Part shown: positions 48,130 to 56,845 of the stretch, piece after piece | Numbering within the stretch: position 1 is the first letter of the stretch | Layout of the letters: the number at the start of each line of letters is the position of its first letter | Assembly (NCBI RefSeq): GCF_013407955.1 | Contig: NZ_JACCBU010000001.1 | Span: forward strand, 992,001 to 1,056,000 | Direction: 5' to 3' | Length of the DNA stretch: 64,000 nt | From: Microlunatus parietis | GTDB taxonomy: Bacteria > Actinomycetota > Actinomycetes > Propionibacteriales > Propionibacteriaceae | Position numbers and translations under genes: made by a program | Notes under the pieces: model-generated | Database searches by the model: none | What the model saw: the letters and a program-made list of their open reading frames with translations, nothing else | What the model was told of the DNA's origin: nothing

Positions 48130-48852
48130 CTAGTGCGGTCCGTCGGCGGCGCCGAGCCCCCCGCCGACCGGTGCGTCGGCGGCCGCCTTCCGGCCCCGTT
48201 TCTTCGGTGCCGGCGGCGGCTTCAGCAGGTCGCCCAGGTCGGCCGTGGTGGAGTTCATCGTGACCAGGTACGGACGCGTCGCGGTGTAGCGGATGATCGA
48301 CACCGAGGCCGGATCGACGAGCAGTCGCTGGAACTGGTCCAGGTGCAGGCCGAGCGCGTCAGCCAGGATCGCCTTGATCACGTCACCGTGCGACACCGCC
48401 GCCCAGACCGCGTGATCGCCGTGCTCGGCGGCCTGCTTGGCGTCCCAGGCGCGGACGGCGCCGACCGCCCGGGCCGACATCTCGGTCATCGACTCGCCGT
48501 TCGGGAAGCGGACCGCCGAGGGCTGCTGCTGCACGGTCGGCCAGAGCTTCTCCTTGGCCAGCTCGCGCAGCGGCCGGCCGGTCCAGTCGCCGTAGCCGCA
48601 CTCGGTCAGGGCGTTCTCGACCGTCGCCTGTTGTCCGTCGCGGACCGCGAGGATGGCCTGCGCGGTCTGCCGGCAACGGCGCAGCGGGGAGGTGATCACG
48701 GTGGTGAGCGGGACTCTGAGCAGGCGCTGGGCGACCTCGGTCGCCTGCTTCCGGCCGACTTCGTCGAGCTCGACTCCGGGGGAACGGCCGGCCAGGATCC
48801 CGGCGGTGTTGGCCGCGGTACGGCCGTGCCGGATCAGCAACAGTGTCGTCAT
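48130..48852 (-). CDS. Histidine phosphatase family protein (MSMEG_4193-like)
   Basis: Phosphoglycerate-mutase-like phosphatase, 240 residues. The catalytic LIRHGRTAAN begins at residue 6, SPLRRCRQTA supplies the second phosphate-binding arginine, and the late histidine is in VSHGDVIKA. A Pro/Lys-rich tail follows residue 210. It starts inside the stop of the upstream DinB-like gene (ATGA) and precedes DUF3090 by ten bases. Its substrate is unknown. Confidence 0.88.
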   Translation of the reverse strand: MTTLLLIRHGRTAANTAGILAGRSPGVELDEVGRKQATEVAQRLLRVPLTTVITSPLRRCRQTAQAILAVRDGQQATVENALTECGYGDWTGRPLRELAKEKLWPTVQQQPSAVRFPNGESMTEMSARAVGAVRAWDAKQAAEHGDHAVWAAVSHGDVIKAILADALGLHLDQFQRLLVDPASVSIIRYTATRPYLVTMNSTTADLGDLLKPPPAPKKRGRKAAADAPVGGGLGAADGPH

Positions 48853-49550
48853 TTGCCGTCAACGGTAACAAGGCGGTCCAGGTCGCGTTCGGCGTACCGG
48901 CGGTGGGCGCCGAACTCCTCCAGCACAGCGTGGATGCAGGTTCTCGCGGGAAGCAGCGCGCCGGCACCGGAACTGAAGCTGGACGGGCATTCCCGGGCCA
49001 GCTCGGCCTCGGTCATTGTGGTCAGCCAGGCGTCCAGTTGGCCGGTCCGTTCGGTCCAGCGCCGCTCGATCGCGGCCAGGTCCGGGTCGGCGGCGAGGTC
49101 GAGCCCGAGTTGCTCGGGGTGGAACGCTTCCAGGAACGACGGCACCAGCCCGCCCGGCCAGTAGGGCTGCGCCTCGCCCCGGACCGTACGGCCGAACCAG
49201 TCGTCGGCGACGAAGATCAGATGGCGCAGGGTCTCCAGCGCCGACCACTCGCCGTCGACGCGGTCCCGCCGCAGCGGCTCGGGCAGGGCGCGGATCCGGG
49301 CCAGCGTCGCCGACCACTGCTCCCGTACGATCTCCCAGCCGCGACGAAGATCATCCGGGTCCGCCGACCGGAACAGGATCCGCTCCGGGTGCCGCCGGTC
49401 CAGCTCGGCGTTGATCAACGGCTCGACCTCGACGTCGTTCACGGTGAGCCCGGTGATCAGCCCGGTGATCTTGGCGTCGACCAGCACCACGTCGCGGAAC
49501 CTCGCCCCGGACAGGTCGGTGCCGAGGAACGTACGGGCATCGTCGCTCAC
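48849..49550 (-). CDS. DinB-family protein
   Basis: 233 residues. The first 35 residues resemble a pentapeptide-like turn (TDLSGARFRDVVLVDAKI). The rest fits the DinB four-helix fold, with GEWSALETLRHLIFVADDWF holding one metal histidine and TCIHAVLEEFGAHRRYAERDL the others. Members include thiol-dependent transferases (bacillithiol or mycothiol), which is suggestive near mshC, but no activity can be assigned. Confidence 0.75.
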   Translation of the reverse strand: MSDDARTFLGTDLSGARFRDVVLVDAKITGLITGLTVNDVEVEPLINAELDRRHPERILFRSADPDDLRRGWEIVREQWSATLARIRALPEPLRRDRVDGEWSALETLRHLIFVADDWFGRTVRGEAQPYWPGGLVPSFLEAFHPEQLGLDLAADPDLAAIERRWTERTGQLDAWLTTMTEAELARECPSSFSSGAGALLPARTCIHAVLEEFGAHRRYAERDLDRLVTVDGK

Positions 49551-49582
49551 GAGGTCACTCTAAACCTCGCCAGCGACCCTAC

Positions 49583-49617
49583 CTGCACATGCATGCGCAT
49601 GCTACTCTATGTGCATG
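49583..49617 (+). promoter_or_regulatory. Inverted repeats at the toxin-antitoxin promoter
   Basis: TGCACAT and ATGTGCA (perfect 7-base arms, 49583-49617 region) enclose the palindrome GCATGCGCATGC. The cluster covers the antitoxin start, as expected for autoregulation by an RHH antitoxin-toxin complex. Confidence 0.5.
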
Positions 49618-49881
49618 TCCTCGACCCTGGAGCGCCGCGTCCATCTCCTGCTCGCCCAGGAGCAATACGAGCGCGTGGCGGATCGTGCCCGGCGCCGGCA
49701 CACGAGCGTCGGCGCGGTCATCCGAGAGGCCATCGATCTCTCCTTCACCCGTGAACTCGACGTCAGGGTGGCCGCAGCAGACCGGATCCTCGCCTGGGGC
49801 GACGACAACGATGAGCCTCCCGAGGAATGGTCCGAAAGCAAGCGCGCCCTGGAGGACGAACTGGCAGCCAAGTCCTCATGA
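49615..49881 (+). CDS. Antitoxin of a VapBC-like pair (ribbon-helix-helix)
   Basis: About 88 residues. The N-terminal RHH-like segment reads LERRVHLLLAQEQYERVADR, followed by HTSVGAVIREAIDLSF; the acidic C-terminus (EPPEEWSESKRALEDELA) is typical of toxin-binding tails. Two ATG codons, 49609 and 49615, can start it; I prefer the second (MSSTLERR). Its stop overlaps the toxin start by ATGA. Confidence 0.8.
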   Translation: MSSTLERRVHLLLAQEQYERVADRARRRHTSVGAVIREAIDLSFTRELDVRVAAADRILAWGDDNDEPPEEWSESKRALEDELAAKSS

Positions 49882-50318
49882 TCACGCCCCGCGTGCTGGT
49901 CGACACGGCGATCTTCGCGTACGCGCTGGGTGGCGAACACCCGGAGCGCGAGCCTTGCCGCCGAGTCGTCGCAGCCGCCCGTGATCGACTGATCGAACCG
50001 CATGCCAGTTGGGACCTTGTGCAGGAGTTGGTGTTTCACCGGCTGCGGCGCACCTCCCGGACGACGGCTGTCGAACAGGCGCGTGCCGCCGCAGAGATGC
50101 TTCACCTGCACGACGTCGACTCGTCGGTCGTCCTCCGCTCACTCGACTTGATCATGACGACCGACACGATCCGGGGCCGGGACGCTTTGCATGCTGCGAC
50201 GGCCCTTGAGCATGGCATCACCATGATCGTCACCCCCGATTCGGACTTCGACGGTGTACCCGGGCTGATTCGAGTCGACCCCTCCAAGATCGAAAGCGTT
50301 GCGCAGGCGGCCGGGTAG
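49878..50318 (+). CDS. PIN-domain toxin (VapC-like ribonuclease)
   Basis: 146 residues from the ATG at 49878. The acidic residues of the PIN active site are all visible: LVDTAIF near residue 8, a glutamate in VQELVFHR, RGRDALHAA and TPDSDFD near the end. Members cut tRNA or rRNA and are held by the antitoxin encoded just upstream. The target is not predictable. Confidence 0.85.
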   Translation: MITPRVLVDTAIFAYALGGEHPEREPCRRVVAAARDRLIEPHASWDLVQELVFHRLRRTSRTTAVEQARAAAEMLHLHDVDSSVVLRSLDLIMTTDTIRGRDALHAATALEHGITMIVTPDSDFDGVPGLIRVDPSKIESVAQAAG

Positions 50319-50401
50319 CCCGATATCACTGGAGCCAGAGGGTCTCGAGACCTTCAGGTCCCGTTGGGTCTCCCGTAACGGCGACCGGGAAGGATGTCCG
50401 G

Positions 50402-50830
50402 GTGTCGTCGGTGCAAGCGTGGATCCTGGAGCGGCCGAAGCGGATTCTCGTGATCTCGGTGATCGCGATCGGGTTCGGGGTGCTGGCCGTACTCGCCGCG
50501 TTCATGGCCATCGCCGCCCTGGTCGAACTGAGCGACTACCAGCGGACTCAGCTGCCGTTCGACTATGCGCTCACGCTGTCCTTGACCGTGCTCACCCTGG
50601 TCGAAAGCGTGATCATGATCGTCTGTGGAGTCGCGATCAGGTCCGGGCACCGCTGGGCGCGGCTCGGCCTCTCAGTGGTCTGCGCACTCGGTTCGGCCGG
50701 CTCGATTCTTCAGATCGTCCTCGGCGGGGACATCGTCGTGGCGGTGATCAGCGTCTGCATGTACATCCTGCTGCTGATCCTGCTCTGGAGCCGCGTCACC
50801 AGCAGCTGGTTCGCGGACGTCAACTCCTGA
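50402..50830 (+). CDS. Hypothetical membrane protein, four helices
   Basis: 142 residues with four predicted membrane helices (about 15-40, 55-75, 85-105, 110-132) and very short loops. No family is recognised. The start is the GTG at 50402. A 12-base palindrome, GGTCTCGAGACC, sits upstream at 50341-50352. Its last 11 bases overlap the end of the convergent flavin reductase-like gene. Confidence 0.65.
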   Translation: MSSVQAWILERPKRILVISVIAIGFGVLAVLAAFMAIAALVELSDYQRTQLPFDYALTLSLTVLTLVESVIMIVCGVAIRSGHRWARLGLSVVCALGSAGSILQIVLGGDIVVAVISVCMYILLLILLWSRVTSSWFADVNS

Positions 50831-51338
50831 TGCCCACGGTCCCGTAGCGACCGCGCAGGTGGGCCAGCGCGTCGGCCGTCGAGTCGGCCAGCTCGACGCG
50901 TTCGATCGTGGCCCGGACCAGCAGCGCCCAGCCCGCCGTTGTCGTCCGGTCCACGAGCCGGGCGCCGAGCCAGGCCGACGTGCCGGTGAGCACGGGTCCC
51001 CAGTCGGTGTCGGTCCACTCGGCCAGCCGGAACGGTCCGCCCGGCGCCGGAGTCTGCCCGGCGAACGCGTCCGCCAGCCGCTGATCGGCGCTGCCCAACA
51101 GGCTCACCGCGACCGTGTCCTGCTCGGCGAACGCGTCGGCCAGGTCGGAGTCCGGGTCGATCAGCCCGATCAGTTCGGCCGGCTCGCCGTCGGCGATCAA
51201 CAGCGAGGACACAGTCAGCCCAGCCGGACCGGGGCTGGTCCACAGGGTGACCGGCGCGGGCAGGCGGCCGCGGAACCGGCGGACCGGCGACCGGTCCCGT
51301 TCCGGCGGCAGGAACGGGTGCTCGGAGTGGATCGTCAC
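50820..51338 (-). CDS. Flavin reductase-like domain protein
   Basis: 172 residues with the split-barrel flavin-reductase-like fold: PVTLWTSPGPAGLTVSSLL near residue 30 and DTVAVSLLGSADQRLADAFAGQ near 95 correspond to the FMN-binding strands and the LADAFAG helix of the family. Such proteins bind FMN and reduce flavin or act as partners of monooxygenases. No partner is adjacent. Confidence 0.72.
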   Translation of the reverse strand: MTIHSEHPFLPPERDRSPVRRFRGRLPAPVTLWTSPGPAGLTVSSLLIADGEPAELIGLIDPDSDLADAFAEQDTVAVSLLGSADQRLADAFAGQTPAPGGPFRLAEWTDTDWGPVLTGTSAWLGARLVDRTTTAGWALLVRATIERVELADSTADALAHLRGRYGTVGIRS

Positions 51339-51354
51339 GGTTCAGTTCTACCGG

Positions 51355-51432
51355 TGACCGGAATCCAGCGCACTTTCGCGGGAATCGCGCTCTCGGAGGG
51401 CGATTCCGGCGACGTGCGCTCGATTCCGGTCA
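51355..51432. repeat. Near-palindromic 78-base element upstream of uppP
   Basis: Arms of 38 and 37 bases around a TCG loop: TGACCGGAATC pairs with GATTCCGGTCA, AGCGCAC with GTGCGCT, GGAATCGC with GCGATTCC, CTC with GAG, with a few mismatches and one bulge. It lies between the divergent flavin-reductase-like and uppP genes. It is unrelated in sequence to copies A-D. Confidence 0.75.
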
Positions 51433-51537
51433 GACCTCGTCTGCGACCGGGGTGTGACGCGCCCGTACCGGCGGGGGTCTAGTGTCTTCCGGGGCCCGGC
51501 TGTGGGCCGAGGGCGACGAACGGGAGACACGAGCGAC

Positions 51538-52371
51538 GTGGGATGGCTTGAAGCGCTGATCTTGGGCCTGGTACAGGGATTGACCGAGTTTCTGCCGATC
51601 TCCTCCAGTGCCCACATCTCGATCGTGGGACGGCTGATCAGCGGCAAGGATCCCGGAGCCGCGTTCACCGCGATCACCCAGATCGGCACCGAACTCGCCG
51701 TGGTCCTCTACTTCGCCCGGGACATCGGGCGGATCATCTCGCGCTGGTGCAAGGCCTTGTTCCGTTGGGAACTGCAGGGCGACCCGGACGTCCGGATGGG
51801 TTGGCTGGTGATCATCGGCTCGATCCCGATCGTGGTGCTCGGCCTGCTGTTCGAGGCCCAGATCGAATCGGTCTTCCGCAACCTCTGGCTGACCGTCGCG
51901 ATGCTGGCCGGGTTCGGCCTGATCATCGGCATCGTCGACCACTTCGCGAAGACCGAGCGCACGCTGGACCAGATCACCTGGAAGCACGGCATCCTGTTCG
52001 GCCTGGCCCAGTCGCTGGCGCTGATCCCCGGCGTCTCCCGGTCCGGCGCGACGATCGCGGCCGGCCTGGCGATGGGCTACAAGCGCGAGGCCGCGGCCCG
52101 GTACGGCTTCCTGCTCGCGATTCCGGCCGTGCTCGGCTCCGGCTTCTACCAGCTGTTCGGCCTGATCAAGGACGAGGGCGTACCGACCGACATCGGGCCG
52201 ATCATCCTGGCCACCGTGATCGCGTTCGGTGTCGGCCTGGCCGTGATCCACTGGCTGCTGCGCTACATCAGCACCCACAACTTCCTGCCGTTCGTGATCT
52301 ACCGGCTCGTCCTCGCCGCGGTGCTCGCGGTGCTGTTGATCACCGGCTTGGTGCCGCCGGTCTCCCCCTAA
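51538..52371 (+). CDS. uppP: Undecaprenyl-diphosphatase
   Basis: Membrane enzyme that turns undecaprenyl diphosphate into the monophosphate carrier for cell-wall synthesis, and gives bacitracin tolerance; 277 residues, about eight helices. Both active-site motifs are present: GLTEFLPISSSAHI at the N-terminus and PGVSRSGATIAAGLAMG in the middle. I use the GTG at 51538 (VGWLEALILGLVQG). Its stop overlaps the stop of the convergent LLM gene by four bases. uppP is a regular neighbour of mshC clusters. Confidence 0.95.
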   Translation: MGWLEALILGLVQGLTEFLPISSSAHISIVGRLISGKDPGAAFTAITQIGTELAVVLYFARDIGRIISRWCKALFRWELQGDPDVRMGWLVIIGSIPIVVLGLLFEAQIESVFRNLWLTVAMLAGFGLIIGIVDHFAKTERTLDQITWKHGILFGLAQSLALIPGVSRSGATIAAGLAMGYKREAAARYGFLLAIPAVLGSGFYQLFGLIKDEGVPTDIGPIILATVIAFGVGLAVIHWLLRYISTHNFLPFVIYRLVLAAVLAVLLITGLVPPVSP

Positions 52372-53405
52372 CCCGGATACGCCTCGCGGACCGCGGTGAT
52401 CATGGCGAGCTTGTCCTCGACGGTCCGGCCGAACGGCAGCAGGGCGGCGCTGGTCACGCCGGATTCCTTGATCACGGCCAGCCGTTCGGCGATCCGGCTG
52501 GGCGGGCCGACCAGCGAGGTCTGATCGATGAACTCGTACGGAACCGCCGCCGCGGCGTCCCGCTGCCGGCCGGACAGGAACAGCTCCTGCACCTCGGCGG
52601 CCGCATCCGCGAACCCCATCCGGACCGCGAGGGCGTTGTAGAAGTTCTGCTTCCGGCTGCCCATCCCGCCCACGTACAACGCCGCGTAGGGCCGGATCAC
52701 GTCGGCGCAACGCTGCGGGTCGTCGCCGACCACCACCGGCACCGTCGGGACCACGGCGAAGTCCCGGTCCGGCTGCCCGGAGCGCGCCAACCCACGCTTG
52801 ATCGCGGCGAGTTGATCATCGGCGTGCTCGGGCGCGTGGAACACCGCGAGCCAGCCGTCGGCGATCTCCCCGGCCAGTTCGAGGTTGCGTGGACCGACCG
52901 CGGCCAGCAGCAGCGGGATTCGTTCGCTGGGCGGCACGATGGTCAGTTTCAGCGCCTTGCCCGGACCGTCCGGCAACGGCAGCCGGTAATGATCACCGGC
53001 GTGGCTGACCGTCTCCCGGGCCAGTGCCGACCGGACGATCGCGACGTACTCCCGGGTCCGGCCGAGCGGATGATCGAACCGGACCCCGTGCCAACCCTCC
53101 GATACCTGCGGACCGGACACCCCGAGCCCGAGCCGGAACCGGCCGCCGGTCAGCAGGTCCAGCGAGGCGGCCGTCATCGCGGTCATCGTCGGCGTCCGGC
53201 CCGGGATCTGCAGCACGGCCGAGCCGATCCCGATCGTGGACGTCTGGCCGGCCAGCCAGGCCAGCACGGAGACCGCGTCGGACCCGTACGCCTCGGCCGC
53301 CCAGACCGTGTCGAAGCCCAACTCCTCGGCCCGCCGGACCAGGCGCAGCTGGCCGCCCGGGTCCTCGGAGCCGACCAGGTAACCAAGATTCAGGCCAAGT
53401 CGCAT
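52368..53405 (-). CDS. F420-dependent LLM-class oxidoreductase
   Basis: 345 residues from the ATG at 53405 (MRLGLNLGYLVG); the eight earlier codons are not likely part of it. F420-type luciferase-like fold: FDTVWAAEAYGSDAV, IGIGSAVLQIPGRTPTMTAM, GRFRLGLGVSGPQV. The same type sits beside uppP, aldo/keto reductase, DUF5703 and M20 peptidase genes in other actinobacteria. The substrate is unknown. Confidence 0.85.
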   Translation of the reverse strand: MRLGLNLGYLVGSEDPGGQLRLVRRAEELGFDTVWAAEAYGSDAVSVLAWLAGQTSTIGIGSAVLQIPGRTPTMTAMTAASLDLLTGGRFRLGLGVSGPQVSEGWHGVRFDHPLGRTREYVAIVRSALARETVSHAGDHYRLPLPDGPGKALKLTIVPPSERIPLLLAAVGPRNLELAGEIADGWLAVFHAPEHADDQLAAIKRGLARSGQPDRDFAVVPTVPVVVGDDPQRCADVIRPYAALYVGGMGSRKQNFYNALAVRMGFADAAAEVQELFLSGRQRDAAAAVPYEFIDQTSLVGPPSRIAERLAVIKESGVTSAALLPFGRTVEDKLAMITAVREAYPG

Positions 53406-53443
53406 GCCTGTCACCGTAATCCACGGCACTAAAGTGGCGCGCT

Positions 53444-54427
53444 ATGGAAACGCGCCAGGTCGGCAGCACCGGACTGCGGGTGTCGCGACTGGGTCTCGGA
53501 ACGCTGACCTGGGGACGCGACACGACGGCCGAGCAGGCCAGGTCACTGCTGCAGACGTACTGCGAGGCGGGCGGCAACCTGCTCGACACGGCGGCCGCGT
53601 ACGGCTCCGGGGAGACCGAACGGCTGATCGGCCGGCTGCTCGGCGACGTGGTGCCACGCGAGGACGTGATCATCGCCACCAAGGCCGGCTTCGCGATCAG
53701 GTCAGGGCAACGGGTGGTCGACACGTCCCGCGGCGCGCTGCTGCGTGATCTTGAGGGCTCGCTGCGCCGGCTCGGTACCGACTACGTCGATCTCTGGCAG
53801 CTGCACACCTGGGGCGAGGCGCCGCTGGAGGAATCCCTGTCGGCACTGGATCTCGCCGTCGCGCAGGGCAAGGCCCGCTACGTCGGCGTGTCCAACTTCG
53901 TCGGCTGGCAGACCGCGCAGGCGGCGACCTGGCAGCGGGCGCTGCCCGGCCGGACGCCGATCGCCAGCGTCCAGGTCGAGTATTCGCTGCTGGCCCGGCG
54001 GGCCGAGGTGGAGGTGCTGCCGGCGGTCCGGTCGCTCGGGATCGGCTTCTTCCCGTGGTCCCCGCTCGGCCGCGGCGTGCTGACCGGGCAGTACCGCAAC
54101 AGCACCCCGCGCGGCTCCCGGGCGGCCAGTGATCATTTCTCCTGGTTCGTCGAGCCCTATCTGGAGCAACGGTCCCGGGCCGTGGTCGAGGCGGTCGCGC
54201 GGGCCGCGGACGGCCTCGGCCTGACCCCACTCCAGGTGGCGCTGCTCTGGGTCCGCGACTCGCCCGGCGTGACCGCTCCCCTGCTCGGAGCCCGTACCTC
54301 CGGACAGCTCATGCCCGCGCTGGCCGTGGAAGATCAGGAACTGCCGGCCCAGATCGCCTCGGCGCTGGACGACGTGTCCGGCGGGCCGATGGCCGCGCGG
54401 GCGGACGAGCGGGTCGCGACCGGTTAG
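53444..54427 (+). CDS. Aldo/keto reductase
   Basis: NADPH-dependent carbonyl reductase fold (TIM barrel), 327 residues. The catalytic tetrad is visible: D and Y in LLDTAAAYGSGETE, K in IIATKAGF, H in LWQLHTWG. It is divergent from the LLM gene by 38 bases and its stop overlaps the DUF5703 stop. The natural substrate is unknown. Confidence 0.88.
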   Translation: METRQVGSTGLRVSRLGLGTLTWGRDTTAEQARSLLQTYCEAGGNLLDTAAAYGSGETERLIGRLLGDVVPREDVIIATKAGFAIRSGQRVVDTSRGALLRDLEGSLRRLGTDYVDLWQLHTWGEAPLEESLSALDLAVAQGKARYVGVSNFVGWQTAQAATWQRALPGRTPIASVQVEYSLLARRAEVEVLPAVRSLGIGFFPWSPLGRGVLTGQYRNSTPRGSRAASDHFSWFVEPYLEQRSRAVVEAVARAADGLGLTPLQVALLWVRDSPGVTAPLLGARTSGQLMPALAVEDQELPAQIASALDDVSGGPMAARADERVATG

Positions 54428-54627
54428 AGCTCCAGCGTCGGCACGGCCGGAATGATCTTGCGGCGAATCCAGATCTCGCGGCTGCCGTCCCAGTAGCGAC
54501 GCAGGCGGGTCAGCTCCCAGCCGCCGTATTCGGCGTGGTCGGTGAGGAGCTTCCGTACGGCATTGCGGGAGACCGTCCGGTCCAGCCGAACCCGCTGGAC
54601 CTGGTACTCCACCTGACGTTTACTCAT
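54424..54627 (-). CDS. DUF5703-family small protein
   Basis: 67 basic residues, MSKRQVEYQVQRVRLDR to RREIWIRRKII-like C-terminus. Families of this size and pattern occur beside an M20 peptidase in many actinobacteria. No known motif, no signal. It starts 24 bases after the peptidase stop. Confidence 0.8.
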   Translation of the reverse strand: MSKRQVEYQVQRVRLDRTVSRNAVRKLLTDHAEYGGWELTRLRRYWDGSREIWIRRKIIPAVPTLEL

Positions 54628-54651
54628 CGACCACCAGAGTATTCGGATTGT

Positions 54652-55971
54652 TCAGGCGGTGGCCAGGAACCGGTCCAACACCCGGGCGCCGAACTCCAGC
54701 GCGTCGGTCGGCACCCGCTCGTCGACGCCGTGGAACATGCCGACGAAATCGAGGTCCGCGGGCAGCCGGAGCGGTGCGAAGCCGAAGCAGCGGATCCCGA
54801 TCCGGTCCCAGGCCTTGGCATCGGTCCCCCCGCTCATCAGGTACGGCACCGCGCGGGCCCCCGGGTCCTCGGCGGCCAGGCTCCGCTGCATCGCCTCGAC
54901 CAGCGCGCCGGAGAACTCGGTCTCCACCGACGGCTGCAGCGTGTCCATCTCGATCGTGATCTTGTCGCCGACGAGTTCCTTGATCGTGGCCAGGAACTCC
55001 TCCCGGCCGCCCGGCACGAACCGCCCGTCGATGGCGGCCTCGGCCCGGCCCGGGATCACGTTGTGCTTGTAGCCGGCGGTGAGCATGGTCGGGTTGGTCG
55101 TGTTGGACATGGTGGCGCCGATCATCCGGGAGATGCTGCCCAGCTTGGCCAGCGTCTCCTGGGCCCGGTCCGGATCGAGCTCCACCTCGAGCGCCTCGGA
55201 CACCGCGTCGAGGAACGCCCGCTGCGCCTCGGTGATCTTGTGCGGCCAGTCGTAGGCGCCGATCCTGGCGACCGCCGCCGCCAGCTCGGTGACGGCGTTG
55301 TCGTCGTTGCGCATCGAGCCGTGGCCGGCCGTACCGTCGGCGATCAGGCGCAGCCAGGCGATGCCCTTCTCGGCGGTCTGGATCAGGTAGAGCCGAAGAT
55401 CATCGCGTACGGTGAGCGAGAAGCCGCCCACCTCGCCGATGGCCTCGGTGCAGCCGTCCAGCTGGTCCCGGTGATGATCAACGAGCCAGTGCGCGCCGTA
55501 GTGGCTGCCGGCCTCCTCGTCGGCCGTGAAGACGAGCTTGACCGGCCGTCGCGGCGCCACGCCGGCCCGGGCGCGGGCCCGGATCACGCTCAGCACCATG
55601 GCGTCGAAGTCCTTCATGTCGACCGCGCCGCGGCCCCAGACGCAGCCGTCGGCGATCTCGCCGGCGAACGGGTGGTGGGTCCAGTCGTCGGCGTTGGCCG
55701 GCACCACGTCCAGATGGCCGTGGATCAGCAGCGGGGTCGCGGAGGTGTCGACGCCCTCGGGCGCCCAGTCCGCGATCAGCGACGCGCGTTTCGGCCCGGC
55801 CTCGAAGATTTCGGAGGAGATGCCGACCTCGTCGAGCAGGCCGGCGACGTGCTCGGCGGCTTCCCGCTCGCCCGGCCCCGGTTGGGGACCGAAGTTGGTG
55901 GTGTCGATCCTGATCAGGTCGCGGCAGATCTCGACGACCTCGGCATCCGGTCGGTGGTCCATGGGCGCCAT
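54652..55971 (-). CDS. M20-family zinc peptidase / deacylase
   Basis: 439 residues (436 if the second ATG, MDHRPDAE, is used). Di-zinc site: HGHLDVVPA (near 85), GRGAVDMKD with the bridging aspartate, TADEEAGS with the catalytic glutamate pair, and a C-terminal metal histidine region. A dimerisation lid domain (about 200-320) is inserted. Members hydrolyse dipeptides or N-acyl amino acids in the cytoplasm. The exact substrate is unknown. Confidence 0.9.
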   Translation of the reverse strand: MAPMDHRPDAEVVEICRDLIRIDTTNFGPQPGPGEREAAEHVAGLLDEVGISSEIFEAGPKRASLIADWAPEGVDTSATPLLIHGHLDVVPANADDWTHHPFAGEIADGCVWGRGAVDMKDFDAMVLSVIRARARAGVAPRRPVKLVFTADEEAGSHYGAHWLVDHHRDQLDGCTEAIGEVGGFSLTVRDDLRLYLIQTAEKGIAWLRLIADGTAGHGSMRNDDNAVTELAAAVARIGAYDWPHKITEAQRAFLDAVSEALEVELDPDRAQETLAKLGSISRMIGATMSNTTNPTMLTAGYKHNVIPGRAEAAIDGRFVPGGREEFLATIKELVGDKITIEMDTLQPSVETEFSGALVEAMQRSLAAEDPGARAVPYLMSGGTDAKAWDRIGIRCFGFAPLRLPADLDFVGMFHGVDERVPTDALEFGARVLDRFLATA

Positions 55972-55996
55972 CCTGCCACCCGACGCTGCGCTGGGC

Positions 55997-56731
55997 TCAG
56001 ACGCCGCCGACGAGCCGTCCGACGACGTACGTGATGATCATGGCCAGCGCGCCGCCGAGGACGTTCCTGATCACCGCCCGCGAGGTCGCCGCCCCGCCCA
56101 GCTTCGAGCTGATCACGCCGGTCAGTGCGAGGGCGAGGACGACCGCGGCGAACGTGACCGGGACCCGGATCAGCTCCGGCGACAGCAAGATCGCGAGCAG
56201 CGGCAGCAGGGCCCCGACGCTGAACGAGATCGCCGAGGCGATCGCGGCCGTCCACGGATTGGCCACGTCGTCGGCGTCCAGGTTGAGCTCGACGTCGAGG
56301 TGGGCCTTCAGCGCGTCCTTCTCGGTCAGTTCGACCGCGACCTGGCGGGCCAGGTCCGGCGACAGTCCCTTGTCCCGGTACAGCTGGGTCAGCTCCGCCA
56401 GTTCCTGCTCCGGCATGGTCCGCAACTCGTCGCGTTCCTTGGCGATCAGCGCCCGCTCGGTGTCGCGTTGGGTGCTGACGGAGACGTACTCGCCGGCGGC
56501 CATCGACAGCGCGCCGGCGATCAGCCCGGCCAGGCCGGCGATCCCGACCGCGCCACGGTCGGTCGTCGCACCGGCCACGCCGACGACGAGGGCGGCCGTG
56601 GACACGATCCCGTCGTTGGCCCCGAGCACGCCTGCGCGGAGCCAATTGAGCTTCTGCTGCAGGCCTTGACCGTGCGGTTCATCGTGGTCGGCGACGTCCT
56701 TCGGCACGGTCGAATCGGTCATGGTCAGCAC
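55997..56731 (-). CDS. VIT1/CCC1-family membrane transporter
   Basis: 244 residues with about five helices: LRAGVLGANDGIVSTAALVVG, GAMSMAAGEYVSVSTQRDTE-like second segment (here GALSMAAGEYVSVS), and a cytoplasmic metal-binding helix pair (ERDELRTMPEQELAELTQLY). Relatives export iron or manganese. The start could be one of two ATG codons three residues apart. No metal regulator adjoins it. Confidence 0.85.
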   Translation of the reverse strand: MLTMTDSTVPKDVADHDEPHGQGLQQKLNWLRAGVLGANDGIVSTAALVVGVAGATTDRGAVGIAGLAGLIAGALSMAAGEYVSVSTQRDTERALIAKERDELRTMPEQELAELTQLYRDKGLSPDLARQVAVELTEKDALKAHLDVELNLDADDVANPWTAAIASAISFSVGALLPLLAILLSPELIRVPVTFAAVVLALALTGVISSKLGGAATSRAVIRNVLGGALAMIITYVVGRLVGGV

Positions 56732-56790
56732 CGTAACCCTTATTCTTGAACCATTCCAGAAAGGAAGGCCTGGCTCACCCGGTGAACGAA

Positions 56791-56821
56791 TTGTCGTTCC
56801 GGGGGTCTCGGTTGCTATAGT
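56791..56821 (+). promoter_or_regulatory. Predicted tRNA-Leu promoter
   Basis: -10 TATAGT (56816-56821) lies 24 bases before the tRNA 5' end; a weak -35 TTGTCG (56791-56796) is 19 bases upstream of it. Confidence 0.5.
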
Positions 56822-56845
56822 TCAGGCGCTGTTCACACCAGCCTG

